From assembly GCA_036480375.1 (NCBI GenBank), contig JAZGGI010000028.1, positions 215,209 through 279,208 on the forward strand: DNA of 64,000 bases, given 5' to 3'. Below the pieces are notes generated by a model. It did no database searches. It was not told the origin of the DNA and saw only the letters and a list, made by a program, of their open reading frames with translations. This DNA comes from Candidatus Zixiibacteriota bacterium. GTDB taxonomy: Bacteria; Zixibacteria; MSB-5A5; GN15; JAAZOE01. Positions 25,490 to 33,653 of the stretch are shown here, piece after piece. Each line of letters begins with the position of its first letter. Position 1 is the first letter of the stretch. A program made the position numbers and the translations under genes.

Positions 25490-26425
25490 ATGTCGAGAAT
25501 ATTAGATAATGTCATAGATTTAATAGGCAAAACGCCTCTGTTGGCGCTTGATAGAGTAGCAGGCGGATTACCGGCCAGGGTGCTGGGCAAAATGGAATCA
25601 CAAAACCCGGCTTCATCGGTAAAGGATAGAATCGGATATGCCATGATAGATGCCGCCGAGGAAGAAGGGCTGCTTAAAAAAGGTTCCGTAATTATAGAGC
25701 CCACGTCCGGAAATACCGGCATCGCCCTGGCGTTTGTGTGTGCCGTCAGGGATTACAAGCTAATTCTTACGATGCCTGAAACGATGTCGGTCGAGAGACG
25801 GAATTTGCTCAAGGCATACGGAGCGGAAATAGTCCTGACTCCCGGAGCGGAAGGTATGAGCGGGGCGGTATCAGCCGCCGAGGAGTTAGTAGATAAGTAT
25901 CCCGGCGCGGTGATGTTGCAACAGTTTAATAATCCTTCTAATCCATTGATTCATGAGAAGACTACCGGACCTGAAATATGGGAAGACACCGAAGGTAAGG
26001 TTGATTTAATTGTTACCGGTATAGGTACCGGCGGTACCATCATGGGAGTGACCAGATATATTAGAAAACATAACCCGGACTTCAAGGCTATTGCTGTGGA
26101 ACCTGCGGCATCGCCGTTTTTATCGAAGGGTGAAAAGGGACCTCATCCTCTGCAGGGTATCGGAGCCGGTTTCAAGCCTGATATTGTTGATCTTGATCTG
26201 ATTGATGAAATAGTGACTATTACCAATGACGAAGCGATTGAAACGACTCGGAATATTGTCAGGCAGGAAGGGATTCTGGCAGGAATATCTTCGGGGGCCA
26301 ATGTCGCCGCGGCGATAAAAGTCGCGTCAAGGCCGGAAAATAAGGGCAAGACAATTGTGACTTTGATTTGTGATACCGGGGAAAGATATCTGTCGACCCC
26401 AACGTATACCGATTTTGATTTTTGA
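25490..26425 (+). CDS. cysK: Cysteine synthase (O-acetylserine sulfhydrylase)
   Basis: A 311-residue PLP enzyme making cysteine from O-acetylserine and sulfide. Motifs: [13 protein letters not shown] with the PLP lysine near residue 43, [25 protein letters not shown] (phosphate loop) and GISSGAN. A longer frame runs back to 25424, but ATG at 25490 has a GGAG ribosome site and gives the normal family N-terminus ([17 protein letters not shown]). It is co-transcribed with the Rrf2 regulator. Confidence 0.95.
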   Translation: MSRILDNVIDLIGKTPLLALDRVAGGLPARVLGKMESQNPASSVKDRIGYAMIDAAEEEGLLKKGSVIIEPTSGNTGIALAFVCAVRDYKLILTMPETMSVERRNLLKAYGAEIVLTPGAEGMSGAVSAAEELVDKYPGAVMLQQFNNPSNPLIHEKTTGPEIWEDTEGKVDLIVTGIGTGGTIMGVTRYIRKHNPDFKAIAVEPAASPFLSKGEKGPHPLQGIGAGFKPDIVDLDLIDEIVTITNDEAIETTRNIVRQEGILAGISSGANVAAAIKVASRPENKGKTIVTLICDTGERYLSTPTYTDFDF

Positions 26426-26596
26426 TACAGCCGTTTCAATTTAGAATGACTGAAACAATTTAATGTTTCATCATTAGACACGGGGGGATTCATTAAGTCT
26501 ATTTTCAATGATTAATTAGTTTTTTTCTCGCCACAAGTTGTTGTATGACAGCAAATAAAAAAGCATTTTTCGCACACCCGCTCTTTTTAGTCATTC

Positions 26597-26612
26597 TGGC
26601 ACACTTACTGCT
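26597..26612 (+). promoter_or_regulatory. Sigma54 (-24/-12) promoter
   Basis: TGGCAC-ACTTAC-TGCT matches the sigma54 consensus TGGCACG-N4-TTGCW, with GG at 26598-26599 and GC at 26610-26611 at the obligatory 10-bp gap. Transcription would start near 26623. No protein gene starts within 200 bp; instead a terminator ends the transcript at 26787. By eye it is the only convincing sigma54 promoter in the window. Confidence 0.8.
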
Positions 26613-26622
26613 TAAGTAATAG

Positions 26623-26787
26623 TAATTCAATTCCTCATAGGGGGCCGTGAGGGGAAGAGAATGACAAGAGTTATTGCCCTCTTGAATTGCAAAAGGGGGA
26701 TATCATGGAAGGTTTGAGGGGACCTCAAGGATATTAGAATCAAAAGGGGGATCAGCCTGCAGAATAACTGCAGGCTGATTTTTTTTT
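26623..26787 (+). ncRNA. Candidate sigma54-dependent small RNA, GGA-rich (CsrB/RsmY-like)
   Basis: About 165 nt between a sigma54 promoter and a perfect terminator. It folds into CAAGAG (26665-26670)/CTCTTG (26679-26684), then TTGAGG/CCTCAA (26714-26728) with GGA as the exact triloop, then the terminator stem. Six GGA triplets occur (starting 26653, 26698, 26707, 26720, 26729, 26749). CAAAAGGGGGAT is repeated at 26690-26701 and 26741-26752. GGA in hairpin loops and single-stranded linkers is the hallmark of CsrA-sequestering RNAs, so a CsrA/RsmA sponge is the leading idea. No csrA is in view. A 10-codon frame (26705-26737) with a ribosome-like GGGGGA is an alternative use. Confidence 0.55.
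26751..26787 (+). terminator. Strong rho-independent terminator of the small transcript
   Basis: ATCAGCCTGCAG (26751-26762) pairs perfectly over 12 bp with CTGCAGGCTGAT (26768-26779) around AATAA. T residues run from 26779 to 26787. It isolates the sigma54 transcript from the glycosyltransferase gene. Confidence 0.92.
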
Positions 26788-26885
26788 GTAAATTTATACG
26801 CACGATGAACTAATTGCCTCATATCCTTTATTTATTGTATTATAGTTTCAAGAATTATGTATAATTCATGTATGAGGATAACTCA

Positions 26886-27875
26886 ATGATTGGCGATTTG
26901 ATTGAAAGATTTGCGGTAGGTGAAACGGGCCGAGTCGACTGTCCGGCGGTTAAAGATCATATTAGAACGTGTATTGTATATCCAGATTATCTTTTTTATG
27001 CCGCTTTCATATCAGTGAGAGGTGAAAATTACGGAAATAATACCGATCATTACCGATTTGAATGCCGGTCGGGGTGGTTTTGGAGAAAATTAATATCGTT
27101 GTCTTCTCATCTTTATAGGATAATTCGGCTTGCTCGTCAGTCTGACACAATTGAAACGTACAGTTTTTCAAGCAAATTGGATTTTCCTTTCCTGTTTGTA
27201 ACTGCTATGATGTGCAGGCTATTTGGAGTCAAAATCATACATCATGATTTTTGCTTTAATCAAAATAATGAAAGCGGAAAGACGCAATGGCTATATTGTC
27301 TAAGCGATTTAGTAATGATTGGCGATGAGACCAGACGGGTCAAAAGTTATTTATCCTCCACTGCCTTTGCCCATTTTTGTGAATTCAAGAATTTGGCGGA
27401 ATACAGGAAAACGCAGAATGAATCGATTGCCCCCAGAGTTATGATATATGGTGATTTTGAACTGAAGAAGAATATATCCATAGTGAACGGAGCTTTTGAG
27501 ATAGTAAAACAAAAATATCCTCGGACAGAATTTATCCTGATATGTCCGACATTCTATGGCGAGGATCGAATGGCGGTTATCGAAAATAAACCGGCAATAG
27601 ATATTGCGCGACCTGAAGATGAGAATCATTTAAGAGATATATATGCCGAGGCAGATATATTGGCAGTTTTGTCTTCCGGGGGTTTGAATCGTTATTTTAT
27701 CAAACGAGCTTATGCGGCCGGATGCCCGGTAATACTGAATGATATAAATTATTCGAATACTTTTGATAACCGAAAATGTATCACAATATCCCGGGATAGT
27801 TATAGCTCCTTGGCCAGCGAAATTATAAAGCTGGTTGATGACAAAGATTATTATGGCACATTTTCCGAAAGATAA
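26886..27875 (+). CDS. Glycosyltransferase-like protein (GT-B fold)
   Basis: 330 residues from ATG 26886, preceded by GAGG at 8 nt; an ATG at 26868 is the alternative. The C-terminal half has the GT4-type nucleotide-sugar domain layout: VMIYGDFELKKNISIVNGAFEIV, TEFILICPTF, a DEN-LRDIYAEADILAVLSSGGLNRYFIKRAYAAGCPVI stretch and late helices. The usual EGFG acidic motif is replaced by SSGGLNRYFIK, so donor handling may differ. The N-terminal half is cysteine-containing and does not match a known acceptor domain well. A surface polysaccharide role is likely but unproven. It is a lone gene. Confidence 0.6.
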   Translation: MIGDLIERFAVGETGRVDCPAVKDHIRTCIVYPDYLFYAAFISVRGENYGNNTDHYRFECRSGWFWRKLISLSSHLYRIIRLARQSDTIETYSFSSKLDFPFLFVTAMMCRLFGVKIIHHDFCFNQNNESGKTQWLYCLSDLVMIGDETRRVKSYLSSTAFAHFCEFKNLAEYRKTQNESIAPRVMIYGDFELKKNISIVNGAFEIVKQKYPRTEFILICPTFYGEDRMAVIENKPAIDIARPEDENHLRDIYAEADILAVLSSGGLNRYFIKRAYAAGCPVILNDINYSNTFDNRKCITISRDSYSSLASEIIKLVDDKDYYGTFSER

Positions 27876-27964
27876 TTTCTGAAATATCTTAAATCTCACA
27901 CACCATAATTTTTATCCGGTTAATTTCTTTCATGTCTTTCCGATAGACTATAGAGGAGGAAGAT

Positions 27965-28561
27965 ATGAAAACGGGATTGATATTCCTGGCTGCAGTAATG
28001 CTATTACCCACTTTTTGTCTCAGCGACAGTGGAACCGATTTTATAATTAAGGGTGGATTTGTCGATGATTTTCAACATCCAGGACTGCGTCTTCCAGATC
28101 AAAATTTCGATCGCCAGGATCTTGCGGGAGGGCAGTTTTATTTTTCGCAACCCGAGATATTTGATTTAATAGTCGGAGTCGACTTGTTTCAGCAAAAGAG
28201 AGATTATTTATTGGAAGGACATGAAATTAATTTGCGCATGAGGGATATGGCCGTAACGGCTTCGTTAGTTATTCCTATTGAATTTTCATCATTAGATTTA
28301 TTTATCGGCGCGGGATGCGGTTCGCATTCATTGGCATTTGAATATGTCAGGCCTCGGGATTTATCATTGACCGCAAACGGCGTAATTATCCCGGAAGTAT
28401 CTACCTATTTTGGCTATCATGCTATCGCCGGGATGAAATATGATTTGCCGGGTTTACCGGTTGGTATATATGCCGAAAGTAAATTTAATCGCGTAAATTT
28501 GCCGGCTGAGGATATTGAATATAAGAGTTTCGCGATGGGAATATTTTTAAGTCTTCCTTAA
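27965..28561 (+). CDS. Outer-membrane beta-barrel protein
   Basis: 198 residues with a signal peptide (MKTGLIFLAAVMLLPTFCLS) and about eight amphipathic strands (FIIKGGFVDDF, FDLIVGVDLFQQKRDYLLE, LDLFIGAGCGSHSLAFEYV, YFGYHAIAGMKYDL, FAMGIFLSLP). It resembles small OmpA-like or porin-like barrels of unknown function. It stands alone, with its own terminator at 28586. Confidence 0.7.
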   Translation: MKTGLIFLAAVMLLPTFCLSDSGTDFIIKGGFVDDFQHPGLRLPDQNFDRQDLAGGQFYFSQPEIFDLIVGVDLFQQKRDYLLEGHEINLRMRDMAVTASLVIPIEFSSLDLFIGAGCGSHSLAFEYVRPRDLSLTANGVIIPEVSTYFGYHAIAGMKYDLPGLPVGIYAESKFNRVNLPAEDIEYKSFAMGIFLSLP

Positions 28562-28585
28562 GATCTTTTAAACTAAGAAAATGTC

Positions 28586-28616
28586 CCCGGAATCATTGAA
28601 CGATCCGGGTTTTTTA
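28586..28616 (+). terminator. Rho-independent terminator
   Basis: CCCGGA (28586-28591) pairs with TCCGGG (28604-28609), with further ATC/GAT pairing inside and a T-run from 28610. Confidence 0.8.
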
Positions 28617-28689
28617 TTGCCCGCGAATTTTCACATTCGTACAATATAATTGAAATTGAAATGGGATAAATCACAATCCGGGAGGTTAC

Positions 28690-29895
28690 GTGCCTGTATA
28701 TTCATATTCGAGAATAGGGTGTTTTGAAAATTGCCCCCGCCAGTACAAGTTTAAATATATTGAAAAACCGCCTATTGAAAAAGTGACCGGAATCGAGGCG
28801 TTCATGGGCACAATGGTTCATGAAACGCTCGAAAAATGTTATCGAATGGTGATGTCTGAAAGGGTTCCTGATGAAGAGGAATTGATCGCGATTTATAAGA
28901 GAGGATGGTCTGAATCGATTCCGGATAATCTTAGAATCGTCGATTCGGAGTTAACGGGGGATGATTATTGTAGAATGGGAGAGAAAGCATTGCGGCGGTT
29001 TCATCAAAGACATTTTCCTTTTGATGATGAACTTACGATTGGTCTTGAGAAAAACATCATATTTTCGCTCGATGAAGAAGGCCGGTTCAAAATGCAAGGC
29101 TATATTGATCGATTATCCCGGGATAGCTCGGGGCGTTTGCGGGTTCAGGATTACAAAACCGGGGGGCGATTGCCGACTCAGGAGGAGATTGAGTCAGATA
29201 CGCAGCTGGCTTTATATCAGGTTGCGGTCGATGAGATGTGGCCGGATAATAATGGCATCGAGCTGGTCTGGCATTATGTGCGATTTGATACGAGTTTGGT
29301 GTCGCACAGGAGTTCGGAGGAGTTGGATAATTTATGCTTGGAATATATTAAGAAAATAAAGAGGATTGAGAAGGCGGTTGGCCTGGATGATTTTCCGGTT
29401 AATGAAACCCGGTTGTGTGACTGGTGCGAGTATAATTCAATATGTCCGGCAAAGGTTGATATAAATTCTAAAGACGGGGAGATGCAGACTGAATTATCAT
29501 TATCGGGTGCGGAAAATCAGAAAAAGTCGGTCGATCAGTATATCTCTAATGAAGCGAGAATTAAAAGCCTTTCTGAGGACCAAAAACGGTTAAAGGAGAA
29601 ATTACTGGAGCTTGGGCATGAAGGCCGCGATATTTATATCGATGGAAGTGGGGATAAGGGGGTATTGATATCGATACGAAAAACTGAAAAGCTGCCGACC
29701 AAATCGGCTGATTCGAGGAAATTTGGAATAATAAATGACGTGATATATGATCGCGGATTGTATGATAAATATTCATTGCTTGATATAAGAAAAGTACAGA
29801 AGGCTTTCGATAATTTTGATTTTCCGGAAGAAGTTCAGGAAAGGTTGGCTGAGTTGACAGAAAAAACAACTAAGGCATCAATAAAAATTAAGTAG
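28690..29895 (+). CDS. PD-(D/E)XK nuclease family protein with Cas4/AddB-type Fe-S cysteines
   Basis: 401 residues from GTG with a GGGAGG site. The RecB/Cas4-type nuclease core has H44 (TMVHETLEKC), D140 in GYID, D154-Y-K156 in VQDYKTGG and the Q172-x-x-x-Y176 motif. Cysteines C11, C15, C243, C246 and C252 bracket the core as in Cas4 and AddB, which hold a [4Fe-4S] cluster. Residues 265-401 form an extra helical tail. No helicase, cas gene or recombination partner adjoins it, so it is a stand-alone single-strand exonuclease candidate for repair. Confidence 0.85.
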   Translation: MPVYSYSRIGCFENCPRQYKFKYIEKPPIEKVTGIEAFMGTMVHETLEKCYRMVMSERVPDEEELIAIYKRGWSESIPDNLRIVDSELTGDDYCRMGEKALRRFHQRHFPFDDELTIGLEKNIIFSLDEEGRFKMQGYIDRLSRDSSGRLRVQDYKTGGRLPTQEEIESDTQLALYQVAVDEMWPDNNGIELVWHYVRFDTSLVSHRSSEELDNLCLEYIKKIKRIEKAVGLDDFPVNETRLCDWCEYNSICPAKVDINSKDGEMQTELSLSGAENQKKSVDQYISNEARIKSLSEDQKRLKEKLLELGHEGRDIYIDGSGDKGVLISIRKTEKLPTKSADSRKFGIINDVIYDRGLYDKYSLLDIRKVQKAFDNFDFPEEVQERLAELTEKTTKASIKIK

Positions 29896-29923
29896 CAATT
29901 TGCCTTGTAATTGTTCATTAGCA

Positions 29924-29956
29924 AAAAAAGACGCCATTCTGATAGGCGTCTTTTTT
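29924..29956. terminator. Bidirectional terminator between convergent genes
   Basis: AAAAAAGACGCC (29924-29935) pairs perfectly with GGCGTCTTTTTT (29945-29956), giving a U-tract on either strand. It serves the nuclease gene (+) and the 29977 gene (-). Confidence 0.92.
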
Positions 29957-29976
29957 AGTTTGGCTTTAAAAAGGGA

Positions 29977-30501
29977 CTATTTTTTTGTTTCAATTTTCAA
30001 CGCGGGGATGATTGTCTTGGCTTCGGTGTCAACCAGCATGAGATGATTGTTGGGGGCGTAAAAAGCGGTATCGACCGCGAATGGTCCCGGCTTTTTTGAG
30101 CCAATGACCGAAATATATACTTTCCCTATTTCGCCCTGCCCGGGTTCCAGGGGCGGCTTATCCGGGCCCATATAGGCTATGCCGCCGAAGTGCATGACCT
30201 GACCGATGGAATCGGCCTGCATATATTTTTGGGCGAAATAGTCAATTCTGGTTCCGGCGTAAGAGACACTGTCAACGACGAGTTTGGCGATTCCGGCCGT
30301 ATATCCGAGGGGTATATCCAGGGCGGCGAGTTCTTCATCATTCCACAACTGGACGGAGATCATCCATTTGCCGTCTTCAATTTTATTGACAACCAGAGTC
30401 AGGGTATCAATCGCGCCGACAGGGTCCGATTGAGCCATAGATGTTCCTGATATTAAAATGGAAAGGGCGAGAATCAAAAAGAGCAGTTTATTGTATTTCA
30501 T
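29977..30501 (-). CDS. Secreted beta-sandwich protein, possibly cohesin-like
   Basis: 174 residues with a signal peptide ending GTSMAQ. The mature part is a single beta-rich domain: TLTLVVNKIEDGKWMISVQLWN, LAALDIPLGY, AKLVVDSVSYAGTRIDYF, EPGQGEIGKVYISVIG. Strand order and the short LxxLxxPLxY / VxSVxxxGTR pattern recall cohesin-type domains that bind dockerins, although identity cannot be judged by eye. Because six dockerin-bearing exported proteins occur in this window, a surface receptor role is attractive but speculative. It lies 12 bp downstream of the TPR lipoprotein gene, in one operon. Confidence 0.55.
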   Translation of the reverse strand: MKYNKLLFLILALSILISGTSMAQSDPVGAIDTLTLVVNKIEDGKWMISVQLWNDEELAALDIPLGYTAGIAKLVVDSVSYAGTRIDYFAQKYMQADSIGQVMHFGGIAYMGPDKPPLEPGQGEIGKVYISVIGSKKPGPFAVDTAFYAPNNHLMLVDTEAKTIIPALKIETKK

Positions 30502-30513
30502 TTATCCCTCCGT

Positions 30514-32034
30514 TTATTGCAAGGATTCTATATTTATATTTGTTTTTTCGTCCTGGTTAATAATTGTGCTATCGGTGGTTCCGAATTCTTTATTTAGCCG
30601 GTCGAGGTAGTTTTGGGCCCGTACTGAATCACCCAAGTCTTTATAGGCGATAGCGGCCGCGTTATATAAGGCCTTGGCGCCGATTAATGACTTTGGGGCC
30701 AGGGTATGAATTCTTTCAAGAGTTTCAAAAGCATCTGGAATTCGATTGGTGTACCGATATATATCGGCCATATATGTATAAGCGGCGAGCTCAGTCGGCT
30801 GACCCTGCTTATTTTCCGCGGCCTGCCGGTAAAATTCAAGGGCTTTTTTATACCATATATCTGCCAATTCAATATCGCCGTCCGCCATGAAATATTCGGG
30901 TATAAAACGGGCGGCCTGGAACGCCGGTTCGGTATAGGGGTAATTGTCAAGCAGCCATTGAAATTCCAGAAGGGCGCGATCCCAGTCATTGTCGGCTTGA
31001 AATGACTGGGCATAAACCAGTTGAGTTTGAGACATGAGGCGTGGGCTATAAGGAAATTTCCTTTTTAAATCGGCAAAGTGCTTTCGTCCTTCGACATAAT
31101 CACCCTTGGAACAATATATTTTTCCAATGTCCAGAAGCATTTGTCCTATAATAGCGCTATCCGATTTCCGGTCGATAATAGAATGATACATTTCCAGGGC
31201 GCTATCGAGTTTGTTTAGGGGGCCGTTAAAAATATTGCCAATCAGGATAGCCGAGTTAATATCAAGTTGACCGGTAGTGTCTTTGATATCATAAAGCTGG
31301 TCAATAGCATCACGCCATTTTTCAGCAAGGGCAAATACTCGAGCAGTATGAATCCTGGCTGAACGATTTAATTCCTGATTACTCGAAAATTCCGATTTTA
31401 ATCTGCCATAGTATTCCAGAGCGCTGTTGGTAAAGCTGGCAAACCGCCGATCATCTTTTAATGATTTCGATATTTTAATCATATCCAGCGGTATATTCAT
31501 GATATTTATATTTACTCGCTGCTTGTAATCAAGTGGGGGGAAATAATTTTCAAGGACTCGGTCATATATAGCAAGGGTCGAATCATACTGTCTGAAGCCC
31601 TTATATGCTATGGCGAGATTAAGTTGGGCCGAAACAATATCATCGGGCAGGGCTGGAATTTCATTGCCTATGCGCCTAAACGCGGCGATTAGCGAATCGA
31701 CCTGTCTTCCGGTCTGATAATATCTTGCTAAATGCAGTTGTGAGCCGAGGGCAATTCGGGCCATTTGTCGCAAAGTTATTGTATCGGCGACAATATTCTC
31801 ATCGGTTTTATGGCGATGATAATAGGCAATGATATTTTCGTGGGCGGTTTTTAATCTCAAATTATCATCAACTGTTATCAGTTCGGGTTGAATGCTAAGT
31901 TGCTCCGTCATCTTTTCGGCCTGAAAGGCGATTTTTTCCATTTCATAGCGGATTCTTGCAGGGCTATCCTGAGTACATGCCGCTATGATAAATAAACTGG
32001 CGATTATGGATAGTATCGTTGCTAAACGAGTCAT
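30514..32034 (-). CDS. TPR-repeat lipoprotein
   Basis: 506 residues from ATG 32034; a TTG at 32052 would add six residues ahead of the signal. The lipoprotein signal is TRLATILSIIASLFIIAAC, with the lipidated cysteine at residue 20. The rest is a long helical repeat array of TPR type (QLNLAIAYKGFRQYDSTLAIYDRVL, MLLDIGKIYCSKGDYVEGRKHF, ADIYRYTNRIPDAFETLERI). It is likely an envelope-anchored scaffold, similar in style to BamD-like or gliding-associated TPR lipoproteins. It is co-transcribed with the 29977 secreted protein. Confidence 0.75.
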   Translation of the reverse strand: MTRLATILSIIASLFIIAACTQDSPARIRYEMEKIAFQAEKMTEQLSIQPELITVDDNLRLKTAHENIIAYYHRHKTDENIVADTITLRQMARIALGSQLHLARYYQTGRQVDSLIAAFRRIGNEIPALPDDIVSAQLNLAIAYKGFRQYDSTLAIYDRVLENYFPPLDYKQRVNINIMNIPLDMIKISKSLKDDRRFASFTNSALEYYGRLKSEFSSNQELNRSARIHTARVFALAEKWRDAIDQLYDIKDTTGQLDINSAILIGNIFNGPLNKLDSALEMYHSIIDRKSDSAIIGQMLLDIGKIYCSKGDYVEGRKHFADLKRKFPYSPRLMSQTQLVYAQSFQADNDWDRALLEFQWLLDNYPYTEPAFQAARFIPEYFMADGDIELADIWYKKALEFYRQAAENKQGQPTELAAYTYMADIYRYTNRIPDAFETLERIHTLAPKSLIGAKALYNAAAIAYKDLGDSVRAQNYLDRLNKEFGTTDSTIINQDEKTNINIESLQ

Positions 32035-32221
32035 ATTTGAAAATCTTATCAATTGTTTGTTCCTTATACCAATATATTGTTCTTAAAGCCCCAACAAAGT
32101 CAATTTTGGATCACTTAATTGAGAATTTACGAAATAATTGTCAAATTAGTGACTCTTTTTTGCGCCTCATCAATTTTCGTTACTAAAATGGCCTATAAGA
32201 ATTTAGTTGATTGGGAGTAAT

Positions 32222-32284
32222 ATGTCAAGAAAAGCGATTGCATTTGATTTTTCGGTTTTTTCAATTTCAAAGGCAATTTTGTAA
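32222..32284 (+). CDS. Possible 20-residue leader peptide
   Basis: ATG 32222 follows GGGAG at about 5-nt spacing and encodes MSRKAIAFDFSVFSISKAIL, basic then hydrophobic, ending 47 nt before the portal gene. It could be a leader or a chance frame; only the ribosome site and position support it. Confidence 0.22.
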   Translation: MSRKAIAFDFSVFSISKAIL

Positions 32285-32331
32285 TATTTCCGAATGTTCC
32301 CCATTAATAAAAAGCAGGCGGAGGTATCTCA

Positions 32332-33600
32332 ATGCGCGAAAAACAAGACAAGTATAATGATGTTTCAGAACCGGTTATGGTTAGTTCGATTCGGGGCGAC
32401 AGGTCGATAAGAGGCCGGTTAGCCGACAAAAGATTTTTAAAAAACAGTTTAAGCTTTCAATCCGGGGAATACCGGGAAAGTAGATTTCGGATTAAATTGT
32501 ATCGTTTTATGGCGGAATCAATTCCCCTGGTTAGTTCGGTAATCTGGACATGGAGCCGTCTGGCGGCGGCTCCGGGGAAATTTCATTTATTGAAAGATAA
32601 TAAGCAGATTGAAAATAGTCAGGCCCAGCGGACTATTGAGGAGTTATTCAAACGGATTATTAAGGAAAATTTCGGCCACAGCGGGTCGGAAAACGAAATT
32701 TTGCCGGCATTTTTCCAATCGTTGTTTCTGGACGGGAATGTCGCGGGACGGTTTAGATTGCATCAGGATCTATCCGGAATTGAGAGTTTTCGATTTTTTG
32801 ATATGTCCAAAAGCGAAGTTAAAATTTCATCTCAAGGAGATATCAAAATTACGTCAGCGGATGAAAAAGGCGAGAGAACATATTCAGGGAATGATTTATT
32901 TTTTTACGGTCATAATAGCGATTTATCCAATCCGTATGGTAAGTCGATTTTAAAAGCGGTATCATTCGTTTCATACGTGGAACAGCAATTGGTAGATGAT
33001 ATGAGGCGAGCGACGCATAATGCCGGTTATCACAGGTTGCATGTCAAGATAAAACCACCGGAAAAGAAAGAGGATGAGAGTGATGAGGCGTATGTTCGCA
33101 GGGCCAATGGCTATTTTGACGAAACAGTTTCGATGATTCGTGATATCGAGACGGAAGATAATCCGGTAACCTGGGATGACGTCGCGATCGAATATATCGG
33201 TCCGCGGACGCAGGGTGGCGTTCGCACAAGTAACTGGTATTTGACGCATCGGGCAATGATTGAGGAAATTTGCAGCGGGACGAATTTGGCGCCGTTTCTT
33301 CTGGGATATTCCTATAACACTACGACCAACTGGGCTCAGTTTAAATATGATTTGGTCATGCGCCAAGTCCATTCGGCGCAATATGCGGCCAGGAATTTTA
33401 TGAGCTGGCTGGCAAATATTGAATTGGCCTTGAAGGGATTTAATCTGAGGGCGGACTGGGAATTTGATAATAGTTTTTCGGCTCTGGCAAAGGAGCAAAC
33501 CGAGACTAAAAGCAAACAGGCGGCCTATATTATCGATTTGTTTAACGCCGGATTGATTGATCGTGACGAGGCCGCGAAAAAAGCGGCAGGGTTAATTTAA
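32332..33600 (+). CDS. Phage portal protein
   Basis: 422 residues matching HK97/SPP1-type portals: the N-terminal wing with FRIKLYRFMAESIPLVSSVIWTWSRLAAAPG, a DLFFYGHNSDLSNPYGKSILKAV segment, and the stem/clip helices IEEICSGTNLAPFLLGYSYNTTTN, where the conserved acidic-to-PxFLLG turn is clear. Portals form the dodecameric DNA gate at one capsid vertex and dock the terminase. It has a GGAGG ribosome site and is the first gene of the head module. Confidence 0.88.
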   Translation: MREKQDKYNDVSEPVMVSSIRGDRSIRGRLADKRFLKNSLSFQSGEYRESRFRIKLYRFMAESIPLVSSVIWTWSRLAAAPGKFHLLKDNKQIENSQAQRTIEELFKRIIKENFGHSGSENEILPAFFQSLFLDGNVAGRFRLHQDLSGIESFRFFDMSKSEVKISSQGDIKITSADEKGERTYSGNDLFFYGHNSDLSNPYGKSILKAVSFVSYVEQQLVDDMRRATHNAGYHRLHVKIKPPEKKEDESDEAYVRRANGYFDETVSMIRDIETEDNPVTWDDVAIEYIGPRTQGGVRTSNWYLTHRAMIEEICSGTNLAPFLLGYSYNTTTNWAQFKYDLVMRQVHSAQYAARNFMSWLANIELALKGFNLRADWEFDNSFSALAKEQTETKSKQAAYIIDLFNAGLIDRDEAAKKAAGLI

Positions 33601-33653
33601 TCGGAAACGGTAAAAAACTCTTTGAACCGGGTCGAATAATTTGGAGAAAGGCT

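Noticed and set aside
28961..29359. 132-codon overlapping frame in the PD-(D/E)XK nuclease gene
   Set aside because: Arg/Trp-rich shadow translation of a well-supported gene.
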